Shown here: in pieces, positions 1 to 5,714 of the stretch
Layout of the letters: each line of letters begins with the position of its first letter
How positions within the stretch are numbered: position 1 is the first letter of the stretch
Assembly: GCA_946611525.1 (NCBI GenBank)
Contig: CAMODS010000094.1
Location: 1-5,714, forward strand
Direction of reading: 5' to 3'
Origin: an uncultured Lachnospiraceae bacterium
GTDB taxonomy: Bacteria; Bacillota; Clostridia; Lachnospirales; Lachnospiraceae
DNA length: 5,714 bases
The notes under the pieces: generated by a model
The model's input: the letters and a program-made list of their open reading frames with translations, nothing else
Databases searched by the model: none
What the model was told of the DNA's origin: nothing
Made by a program: the position numbers and the translations under genes

Positions 1-989
1 TCAAGATAAGTCGGTCGATGGGAAAAGCGCATATCCCAGTTGTCGCTTTTGTTTGCGGCGGCGGTCTCCATGTGGGAAAGATAAGCGGCATAGTCCTCGT
101 CGATGGATACAAATCGTGAAAAAAACTCCTCTCCCCTACTCCGCCGGGCCGCCTCATTTTCCCGCTCCGCATCGATAGCTGCCTTGAAGCCCCGAAGCCT
201 GTCAAAAAATGCAGCCAGCTCATCCGCAGTCAAAAGCCCGTCAAAAACTTCTTCATACTCGCTGTCAGAAACGGCACAGATCCTGTCATAAAAGGGTTCA
301 TCAATGGCCGTATACTGCATCTTACCCATTAACTCCGGGCAGACACAAAGTCCCAGGCTCACATGTTTTTTAAGTGTCTCATAGTCATTTACTCCAAAGG
401 AAAGATCATGATCGATGGCAAGTATGGAAAGGACGTTTATCATATCCGCTCCCTCGATGGGCGGCTTAATATCATCAAAGTCCATATCGCAGATAAGCTT
501 GATATTGAATTTGTGCCTGTCGAGCTGGGCACAAAGATAATCAAACATCAAAAGAACCGTAAGCTGCCTCACCGCCGGCACGGTATAGCGCATACGGTAA
601 CCCTTCACCGGATCAAACCGGCGCAGATCCTCTAACCGCACCCCGGCAGCAGGAGGCATTTTAATCCCATCTAATGTCTCTCCCTTATAGGTAAAGCTGC
701 CCCTCTCCGCTGGGATTATGATATCGCTAACCCCCAAAAACTTCGACAATTCCCAGGTGGCAATATTGCGGTCGGAAATACGGGTCCCGGGAGCCAGTCC
801 CCCGGCGTCCATGGCATTGTTTACAAAAGAAAAATTATGATCCCTTGAGGTCATCCCCTGCACCGTTACGATCTTCGGATAGGGTGGCGGCACCGCCGGC
901 ATCACAGCCTCTTCCTTGAAATAAAAAGGCTCTCCCTCCTCGTCCGTGAAAAAGAGCCTGGGATATCGTCTCCCGATAAGTGTTTTCAT
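1..989 (-). CDS. Atypical kinase (PI3K/HipA/Fam20C-like fold), 3' end cut by window edge
   Basis: The frame is open from ATG 989 to the left edge, giving 329 complete codons with no stop. The residues that identify it are a catalytic-loop motif D157-R-H-K-F-N162 (DxHxxN, as in PI3K-like and HipA/Fam20C-like kinases), preceded by the helix LLMFDYLCAQL. A metal-binding motif follows, D193-H-D195 within AIDHDLSFG, in place of DFG. Glu80 in IATWELSKFLG fits the alpha-C glutamate, followed by the usual turn into IIIPAE. Lys25 in PFYFKEE is my candidate ATP-binding lysine. Gly6 is the only glycine ahead of it, so the glycine-rich loop is weak or degenerate. A charged helix (about 265-290) begins a C-terminal extension that leaves the window. 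ATG 989 has GAGGG five bases upstream; an in-frame TTG at 1001 is a weaker alternative. The protein probably transfers phosphate in the cytosol. Its substrate is unknown, and the fold call rests on motifs alone. Confidence 0.68.
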   Translation of the reverse strand, partial: MKTLIGRRYPRLFFTDEEGEPFYFKEEAVMPAVPPPYPKIVTVQGMTSRDHNFSFVNNAMDAGGLAPGTRISDRNIATWELSKFLGVSDIIIPAERGSFTYKGETLDGIKMPPAAGVRLEDLRRFDPVKGYRMRYTVPAVRQLTVLLMFDYLCAQLDRHKFNIKLICDMDFDDIKPPIEGADMINVLSILAIDHDLSFGVNDYETLKKHVSLGLCVCPELMGKMQYTAIDEPFYDRICAVSDSEYEEVFDGLLTADELAAFFDRLRGFKAAIDAERENEAARRSRGEEFFSRFVSIDEDYAAYLSHMETAAANKSDNWDMRFSHRPTYL

Positions 990-990
990 A

Positions 991-1050
991 TCATCCCTCA
1001 ATATTCTGCTGATACATCTGGAAGCCGCCAGCCCTTTTTACATGGTGCAT
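991..1050 (-). CDS. Putative 19-residue leader or small protein ORF
   Basis: ATG 1050 opens a 19-codon frame encoding MHHVKRAGGFQMYQQNIEG, ending in TGA at 993-991. It has the best ribosome site in the window, TAAGGAG with five bases between GGAG and the ATG. The stop is separated from the kinase ATG by one base (TGATATG). It has no membrane segment and resembles no family I know. It may be a translated leader that loads ribosomes onto the kinase gene, or a tiny protein in its own right. It could also be the degraded head of a longer kinase N-terminus in another frame, since it ends where a glycine-rich loop would be expected. The site is clear, but the biological role is a guess. Confidence 0.35.
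   Translation of the reverse strand: MHHVKRAGGFQMYQQNIEG
995..999 (-). promoter_or_regulatory. Ribosome binding site of the kinase gene
   Basis: GAGGG lies five bases before ATG 989. It falls inside the last codons of the 19-codon ORF, so ribosomes finishing that ORF would terminate directly over this site. That arrangement favours translational coupling. Confidence 0.6.
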
Positions 1051-1055
1051 TATAA

Positions 1056-1062
1056 CTCCTTA
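1056..1062 (-). promoter_or_regulatory. Strong ribosome binding site TAAGGAG before the 19-codon ORF
   Basis: TAAGGAG is near-perfectly complementary to the 16S 3' end and sits five bases from ATG 1050. Its first three bases are also the stop codon of the open frame 1060-1203. It is much stronger than the site of the 194-residue gene, and it is the main reason to take the 19-codon ORF seriously. The TATAAT at 1054-1049 overlaps the start and is probably incidental. Confidence 0.5.
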
Positions 1063-1203
1063 CTGGATAACAATGGGGTCCCAGCCATAGTCCTGATACT
1101 TGGTGACCAAAAGACCGTTTTTCTTAACATAGGCAGCAACCTGATTTAAGTCTATTCTGCAGTACGTCTGGTAAATAACATACTGTCTCCCTTTTGATCT
1201 AAG
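1060..1203 (-). other. Unexplained protein-like open frame without a normal start (possible remnant or frameshift tail)
   Basis: This 47-codon open frame runs from just after a TGA (1206-1204) to TAA 1062-1060. It overlaps the last 17 codons of the 194-residue gene in the -1 frame, then continues alone. Its final part reads like real protein, for example AAYVKKNGLL and KYQDYGWDPIVIQ, with ordinary codons. It has no ATG or GTG; the only TTG, at about 1110, lacks a ribosome site. Three explanations are open: a -1 frameshift extension of the upstream gene, a decayed C-terminus of a lost gene, or chance. Against the first, the upstream protein already ends in a way that looks natural for its domain. 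Confidence 0.3.
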
Positions 1204-1736
1204 TCATCCAGCCAGACTAAAGCATCGTCATGCAAAAAGATCTTGCCGGAGCCATCAGAGGAAAGTTCAAAAACCTCGGGATCCGCATCCGGATCAGCAG
1301 GATCCGACAGATAGCGCATGTAGGTACAGCCCTCGTATAATAAGGCCTTGCAGTCGCTGTCATAGACCGCATCATCGATCTGCCAGGAATAGCTGGTATA
1401 ATCATCCTCAATCGAAAAGATGGAAATACTTAAGCTTCCTTCCTCATCCCCCCGGGTGATGGACAGGGTGGTATTCTCCCCTGCCCGATCAAAATAATCC
1501 CCGATGAAATCATAGGTATCGGACTCCGGATCCCCGTATACGACAGCCGGCTTCGTGGGTTCCCCCACGTCCGGCACCTCCGACACTTCCGTCGGCTCTT
1601 CCTCCCGGTTCTTTGTGGCGTTATAGATCAAAAGCCCTATCACCGCCGCCAGTGCCAGGATCCCGATACCTAAAAGGACATAAAACCTGATACCCTTTTT
1701 TTTATTTGTTTTTTTTCTGTTATTTTTCTCTTTCAT
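1152..1736 (-). CDS. Single-pass membrane protein with extracytoplasmic beta domain
   Basis: This 194-residue protein has three parts. Residues 1-17 are very basic (KKTNKKKG). Residues 18-38 form one hydrophobic helix (FYVLLGIGILALAAVIGLL), giving an N-inside, C-outside orientation with no lipobox. An acidic, proline-containing linker (about 44-70) leads to a domain at about 74-191 built of alternating beta segments. That domain starts at YDFIGDYFD and ends in the hairpin ALVWLDD...GDSMLFTRR. The pattern resembles small lipocalin-like C-terminal domains seen in many Lachnospiraceae surface proteins. Cys129 and Cys137 could pair. ATG 1736 lies four bases after the stop of the giant gene; the only SD-like bases, AAGG, overlap that stop and sit too close to the ATG, so coupled re-initiation is likely. 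No other ATG occurs before residue 140. Possible roles are sensing or anchoring; no ligand can be named. Confidence 0.8.
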   Translation of the reverse strand: MKEKNNRKKTNKKKGIRFYVLLGIGILALAAVIGLLIYNATKNREEEPTEVSEVPDVGEPTKPAVVYGDPESDTYDFIGDYFDRAGENTTLSITRGDEEGSLSISIFSIEDDYTSYSWQIDDAVYDSDCKALLYEGCTYMRYLSDPADPDADPEVFELSSDGSGKIFLHDDALVWLDDLDQKGDSMLFTRRTAE

Positions 1737-1740
1737 ATCC

Positions 1741-1839
1741 TTACTGTAATCCTGTCTCTTTGAATACTTCCTTTATTCTCGCTTCATCATGATATGGTCT
1801 GCCGCCGAGTTTTCTGATCAGTTCTATACACTTTAGGGC
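1741..1839 (-). repeat. Truncated third repeat start at the C-terminus of the giant protein
   Basis: The last residues, ALKCIELIRKLGGRPYHDE followed by KEVFKETG, match the opening of unit B (KCKEVIAEIEKLEGEPKY, then KYNESLG), 394 residues later. The protein stops after about 30 residues of this unit. The helix pair that opens each unit may therefore really be the closing element of the one before. Confidence 0.45.
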
Positions 1840-4800
1840 ATCATCATAGAGTTCTCTCTCCTTGTTTTCGTAATCGGCCTGAATGGCTTTATAGAACTCA
1901 AGTTCAGCTAAATACTTTTCATGGTTTCTGGCTTTATCACCCATCTCCTCCCTGATTTCGAGTATCTGCTTGAGAATGTAATCCGCCTTCCCATGCGAAT
2001 CTGAAAGCTCTTTCTCAAATTCTTTAATTTCGTCATAGGCTGCCTGGCATTTTTTGATCTCCTCCTCATCGCCGGACTTTTTGGCTTCTTCCAATGCCTT
2101 CTTTGCAGGATATACTTTTTCCACGCAGATCTTATAGTACTCACAGTATGCCTGTATCGTCTTGTCATAATGCGCCTGAAGTTCATCTTCCTTCTCTTTC
2201 AGCGGATCATATACATCTTTATCATCTCTAACATCTACACTACGATTACTTACCACAATATCGATGTCAAAACGAGAGCGAATAGCATCATAATCCCTGT
2301 CAAGCTGGTCATTCAGTTCATCTATATAGGTCTCTTTCATATCGTCCGATTGACTTACGTTACGGTAAAATTCCTCTAACAGGCGATTCGCCCTGGTTGC
2401 CTCTCCACCATTAAAGGTAAGCTTGTCCTTGTAATAGGCTGTGGCATGGCGAAGCTTTTCCATCTCCTTACTGTTCGAATTAATATAATCGACAAATGCC
2501 TCTATACTGGAAGGATCGATCTCATCTACCCTGGCTACAACGGCGTCACAGCCTACTGCCATGGCAGAATCTATCCTTGTGATATAGCCATAGCCAAAGC
2601 CCTGTTCCATCATCTCACTTCCCATGGTAAGTACCGGATCATACTTCGCCGCAAGTTCTTTGCCCACATCATCCGGGGAGAGTATCTGATCCAGTGTTAT
2701 GTTATAAAGCTCAGAAACAGCGCTGTCAAAAGGTTTCACCTTTTCCTTAAATTCAGCAAGCTTATCTTCCCCATCTGTGGTACCCAGATCTTTTAGCTGT
2801 TTCTCGATATCCGACATCATGTTTTCGGACTTTCCCTTAAGCTCATCTGCTGCGGAGGGGTCATTTACCCTGTTATAGTTGGAAGCATACTGGGCCACTA
2901 AGAATTCTTCAAAGCGGTCTCTTACTGCGCCGAGAGACTCATTGTACTTTTCATCCACCTGCTCCACAGTATACTTTGGCTCGCCTTCCAGTTTCTCTAT
3001 CTCGGCAATGACTTCCTTACACTTATCCCTGCTTGCATTCATGGTGCCGAGGTAATCATAGATCATTTCTGTAATTATCTTATACTTTTCCTGAATGGAG
3101 GCGATCCTGCCGTTGCATACCTCATATCTGGCCTTGCACTGGACGTAGGCGGTACTGGCATGCATATATTCCCAATCCAGATTTTGGTCCATTCCAACCA
3201 GCTTTTTAAAAAACTTAATAATTTTATGTGAGTTGGCATTACTTTCAAATTTGGCCTTCTTTTCCTTCATGTCAGCTTCTTTTACGCTGAGCTCTCTTGC
3301 TATATTCTCCAGTTCACTCTGCTTTGCCTTCATCTCGGTCTCAAGCTCTTTATACTCGTCTCCGAAGTCCCCGTAAGGAATAAGAAGGTCGTAGTTATTG
3401 GAAAGGATATCATTATAGGACATGATCAAAAGCATCCTCTCACGCCAGATATCTTCCACTGCTTCTGCATAGTTTTGGATGCTCTTAAGTATCTTCTCCG
3501 TTTCTGCCTGCAGCTCGCCTTTATACTCACTGCCATAGGCAGACTTACAATTATCTCTTAGCACATAAAAGAAGTCATCCAGGGCATCGGCATACTGGTA
3601 ATCCGATTTCTTGATCGTATAAACAGTAAGATTAAAGTTCGCATTTAAATCATCGATCTTTGCACCGAGCTGTTTTATGACGTAAAAGATCGCATTTCCG
3701 AGTATGGAGCCAAAGACATCCCGAAGCGGCGTAGCAGCTGCTTCATGGCTGTATCTCTTGAAGGAATAAGCCGTGGCAAATTCGGAGTTTGTAATCTTTG
3801 TTATGCAGCCATTACAGATCTCGATGTCATTTTTTATATCGGAAAACTTATCCGTTGTTCCAAGGTCATCGGGTTTGTATGTCTTTAGTCTCTTGATGGC
3901 CTCTTCAAAAGGAGACATGATCTCCTTGAATTCGGTGATGACATTGCTTTGGAAATCCGAAACCACCTGGTTCTCGATCTCGGTCATCTTTGCATCCAGT
4001 TCGGACACATCGGCACCCTCTCCTGCTTCAGCCTTTTGACTGTATGAAACAACATACTCCACCAAAAGCTGGGCGAGCTTTGCATTTCTGGAGTCTTCCA
4101 ACGCTTTAATGTAAGAATCAATGCCCTCTCCCAAGGTGTCCCTGTAGATTTTTGGCATCTCCCCGGTTATGCGGATACGATCCTCCATGGCACGCAGATC
4201 TGCCGCCTTTGTTTTGGGATCAGCTTTCATCTCCTCATATTTTTTCAGATCCCGTTCATGTTCCTTTTCAAGGGAACCTATGGCAGTCAAAAGCTCTACC
4301 TCATAGTTGAGCTCATTTAAATGCTTAAGGGCGTAGTCGATGCTCTCGTCATCGGTAGCCATGCCAAGAGATCTAAGAAGCTCTGCCGCAGCATCACGCT
4401 GTGCCTGGATCTCCGCAAGGCGGGCTTCCTCTGCCTCACGGATGGCCTTTTCTTCGGCCTCTTTTCTCTTCTGGGCAGCGATCTCCTCGGCGGTCTTTTC
4501 ATCCACGTCGTTATAGATTTCGTTGGAAATGGTATCGAACTTGGCGTCACCGATCTTTTCACCGTCCTTGTCAAAAAGCTCGATAAAGACGTTGTTAAGG
4601 TCACTCTTTAAGAATGACATATAGGTAAACTGCTGGTCCACGGGAACCAGACGGTCTGAAAGCACATAGGAATCCTGTGCCACACAGAGCCTGTAGTATG
4701 CTGCCTCCTGGCCGCTTAAGTACTCCTGTGTCACCTGTGTCTGATCCAGATTGATCGTGAGGACCAGCATGTCCGTAGACACTTCATCACTGGTGGTGTA

Positions 4801-5714
4801 GGTACCCAGGGTATGGGCATTGACTTCATCCTCATAGCCAACCTTGATATTCAGGGGGCCTGAAAAAACAGTGGGCTCAATGCGGCACTCGTCGATAAAT
4901 GTATTACCGTCATATACACGGATGGCGCACTCTCCCAGGTTCGCGGTGGAAAGCATCAGGTGGCGGATATTCTCGCCCACGGGGGTTTTCTCGTAAACCG
5001 TCTTCCCGTTCTCGTCCTTGGACTTATTGCCGACAACCACGCCATCACACACCAGCTGGAAATGGGTGATATTTATGCCGGTGTTGGCATAGAAATCATC
5101 GGGTACATCGATGGAGAGCAAAAACTCCTCTGAATCGATAATGGGCCTTATGGTATAGATACATCCGGTACGGATGACGGGAACCAGTGACAGAGCCTCT
5201 GTATTGGCGTCGGTCTCGGCGCCCTCGAAAAACTTTGACAGGCCGCCGCAGGTGGTACGGTCAAAGGAATATAGGTTTTCGGAGAATTCCTTAAGGGCAT
5301 CGGCTGCCTCGTCCTTAAGGTCGTTAAACTCGGTCTCCTCCTGCTCAAACTCCTCCTGGGTCAGCTCACCCAAAAGATAGCTTACCTCTGAAAGGCCCAA
5401 AGTCTTTTCGGCCTTGATGTATGCCTTATTGGCATTAAGATATGCTTTTCTCGTGGATGCATAGTTTGAATAAGCCTCGTAAACGTTGTTGTAAAGATCC
5501 ATCTTGGCATTTTCGTACTCTTTCCTGGCAGACTCATAGTCAAGTGCTGCTGAGTAAAGTACATAAGGATCATCCTCAACATAGCGGATACCGTCGGTAT
5601 CGCCCTTGAGCCATTCCTTGGGGATGCTGATAAACCAGATCTTGTAGCTGCCCTGCCACTCTGCGCCGATGTCCTTTAAGAACTGGTCGTAGCCCTTTTT
5701 AAAGGCCTGCTTCG
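1741..5714 (-). CDS. Giant TolC-hairpin / coiled-coil repeat protein, 5' end cut by window edge
   Basis: The frame stays open 70 codons upstream of the first ATG (5502) to the right edge, so the true start lies outside; 1323 residues are visible, stopping at TAA 1743-1741. Visible residues are numbered from the edge. A TolC-like two-helix hairpin spans about 44-156 (YASTRKAYLNANKAY, turn near VSYLLGELTQEEF, return helix ending TTCGG). Two related beta modules follow at about 189-288 and 303-396, then a charged coiled coil at about 404-450 (AEEKAIREAEEARLAEI). From about 504 to the end a helical unit of some 393 residues occurs twice plus a fragment. There is no membrane helix in view. About 17 cysteines, including one CNGC, are many for a secreted Gram-positive protein and hint at a cytosolic location. 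ATG 5502 sits inside the hairpin and lacks a ribosome site, so it is not a credible start. The protein is probably a structural scaffold; I do not recognise its function. Confidence 0.8.
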   Translation of the reverse strand, partial: KQAFKKGYDQFLKDIGAEWQGSYKIWFISIPKEWLKGDTDGIRYVEDDPYVLYSAALDYESARKEYENAKMDLYNNVYEAYSNYASTRKAYLNANKAYIKAEKTLGLSEVSYLLGELTQEEFEQEETEFNDLKDEAADALKEFSENLYSFDRTTCGGLSKFFEGAETDANTEALSLVPVIRTGCIYTIRPIIDSEEFLLSIDVPDDFYANTGINITHFQLVCDGVVVGNKSKDENGKTVYEKTPVGENIRHLMLSTANLGECAIRVYDGNTFIDECRIEPTVFSGPLNIKVGYEDEVNAHTLGTYTTSDEVSTDMLVLTINLDQTQVTQEYLSGQEAAYYRLCVAQDSYVLSDRLVPVDQQFTYMSFLKSDLNNVFIELFDKDGEKIGDAKFDTISNEIYNDVDEKTAEEIAAQKRKEAEEKAIREAEEARLAEIQAQRDAAAELLRSLGMATDDESIDYALKHLNELNYEVELLTAIGSLEKEHERDLKKYEEMKADPKTKAADLRAMEDRIRITGEMPKIYRDTLGEGIDSYIKALEDSRNAKLAQLLVEYVVSYSQKAEAGEGADVSELDAKMTEIENQVVSDFQSNVITEFKEIMSPFEEAIKRLKTYKPDDLGTTDKFSDIKNDIEICNGCITKITNSEFATAYSFKRYSHEAAATPLRDVFGSILGNAIFYVIKQLGAKIDDLNANFNLTVYTIKKSDYQYADALDDFFYVLRDNCKSAYGSEYKGELQAETEKILKSIQNYAEAVEDIWRERMLLIMSYNDILSNNYDLLIPYGDFGDEYKELETEMKAKQSELENIARELSVKEADMKEKKAKFESNANSHKIIKFFKKLVGMDQNLDWEYMHASTAYVQCKARYEVCNGRIASIQEKYKIITEMIYDYLGTMNASRDKCKEVIAEIEKLEGEPKYTVEQVDEKYNESLGAVRDRFEEFLVAQYASNYNRVNDPSAADELKGKSENMMSDIEKQLKDLGTTDGEDKLAEFKEKVKPFDSAVSELYNITLDQILSPDDVGKELAAKYDPVLTMGSEMMEQGFGYGYITRIDSAMAVGCDAVVARVDEIDPSSIEAFVDYINSNSKEMEKLRHATAYYKDKLTFNGGEATRANRLLEEFYRNVSQSDDMKETYIDELNDQLDRDYDAIRSRFDIDIVVSNRSVDVRDDKDVYDPLKEKEDELQAHYDKTIQAYCEYYKICVEKVYPAKKALEEAKKSGDEEEIKKCQAAYDEIKEFEKELSDSHGKADYILKQILEIREEMGDKARNHEKYLAELEFYKAIQADYENKERELYDDALKCIELIRKLGGRPYHDEARIKEVFKETGLQ
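1840..3024 (-). repeat. Repeat unit B (about 395 residues) of the giant protein
   Basis: Unit B opens with KCKEVIAEIEKLEGEPKY. Its counterparts to unit A, in the same order, are MSDIEKQ, EFKEKVKPFDSAVSEL, QGFGYGYITRIDS, RANRLLEEFYRNV, YIDEL, DIVVSN, DVYDPLKEKEDEL and KCQAAYD. The offset is exactly 393 residues at the EFKE/PF block and 363-400 elsewhere, as expected for diverged units with small indels. Confidence 0.55.
3025..4203 (-). repeat. Repeat unit A (about 393 residues) of the giant protein
   Basis: Unit A opens with LRAMEDRIRITGEMPKIYRD and ends before the equivalent start of unit B. Landmarks shared with unit B, in order, are MTEIENQ, EFKEIMSPFEEAIKRL, SEFATAYSFKRYS, ADALDDFFYVL, YKGEL, DILSNN, DEYKELETEM and QCKARYE. 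It is predicted almost wholly helical. The boundaries are approximate. Confidence 0.55.
4525..5148 (-). repeat. Two related beta modules in the giant protein
   Basis: Module one is encoded at 5148-4849 and module two at 4806-4525. Both show short beta strands ending in a similar pair of strands: ECAIRVYDGNTFIDECRIEP in the first, NNVFIELFDKDGEKIGDAKF in the second, about 113 residues apart. Both also have an earlier strand of the type HFQLVCDG or YYRLCVAQ. They look like a diverged tandem pair of immunoglobulin-like folds; the fold itself is inferred. Confidence 0.4.
5245..5583 (-). other. TolC-like helical hairpin encoded within the giant gene
   Basis: Helix one runs from YVLYSAALDYESARKEY through AYSNYASTRKAYLNANKAY. 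The turn is LSEVSYLLGELTQEEFEQ and the second helix ends at SFDRTTCGG. This is the order and spacing of a TolC/outer-membrane-efflux half: small and aromatic residues every third or fourth position, an AEKTLGLSEVSYLLGELT-like junction, and a final glycine pair. A second half may lie upstream of the window. The match is by pattern, not by search. Confidence 0.55.

Noticed and set aside
363..635. Plus-strand open frame of 90 codons
   Set aside because: It lies opposite the catalytic core of the kinase, where DRHKFN and AIDHDLSFG fix the minus strand as coding.
886..897. Short GC-rich inverted repeat ggcgg-ca-ccgcc, a terminator candidate
   Set aside because: It lies inside kinase codons for a proline- and valine-rich stretch, has a five-base stem with a two-base loop, and is followed by no T run.
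1049..1054. Perfect TATAAT on the minus strand, a possible -10 box for the kinase
   Set aside because: There is no TTGACA-like box 16-18 bases upstream; the nearest, TTGTTA, is only 13 bases away. There is no extended -10, and the hexamer overlaps a start codon with a strong ribosome site.
946..1149. Plus-strand open frame of 67 codons across the intergenic stretch
   Set aside because: It runs antisense into the kinase start and through the coupled small ORF. The minus-strand ribosome sites explain this interval better, and no strong plus-strand ribosome site precedes its ATG.
2446..2796. Plus-strand open frame of 116 codons
   Set aside because: It lies fully opposite repeat unit B, whose reading frame is supported by its match to unit A. 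I see no protein pattern of its own.
4321..4611. Plus-strand open frame of about 96 codons opposite the coiled coil
   Set aside because: It is antisense to a region of the giant gene rich in GCC, GAG and AAG codons, which rarely create stops on the other strand. The product resembles no family and lies wholly inside a well-supported gene.
5500..5502. ATG 5502 as the start of the giant gene
   Set aside because: The same frame continues open to the window edge with protein-like sequence, and the ATG falls in the middle of the TolC-like hairpin with no ribosome site before it.

Overview
The window holds one strand of tightly packed, co-directional genes, all read right to left on the minus strand. 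It looks like part of a Gram-positive Firmicute chromosome, most likely Lachnospiraceae or a close clostridial relative. The grounds are strong AAGGAG/GAGGG-type ribosome sites, moderate and uneven GC, TolC-type helices in a protein with no outer-membrane context, and a membrane-anchored beta-domain protein of a style common in that family. The taxonomic call is inference; no marker gene is present.

Layout in transcription order. (1) 5714-1741: a giant protein, open at the right edge, with at least 1323 residues visible. From its N-terminal side it shows a TolC-like helical hairpin, two related beta modules, an acidic/basic coiled coil, and then a helical unit of about 393 residues repeated twice and begun a third time. 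(2) 1736-1152: a 194-residue protein starting four bases after that stop. It has a lysine-rich cytosolic tail, one membrane helix, an acidic linker and a C-terminal beta domain predicted to lie outside. (3) 1151-990: a 162-base gap that is not plain spacer. It contains a protein-like open frame lacking a normal start, then a 19-codon ORF with an excellent ribosome site that stops one base before the next gene. (4) 989-1: an atypical kinase of the PI3K/HipA/Fam20C-like fold group, cut by the left edge after 329 residues.

The close spacing suggests one operon. The parts could fit a surface-signalling or envelope-associated assembly: an outward-facing single-pass protein, a kinase inside the cell, and a long coiled-coil scaffold. 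This is a hypothesis from gene order only. I do not recognise the locus as a named system and give no gene symbols. No tRNA, rRNA, CRISPR array, insertion sequence or clear terminator was seen.
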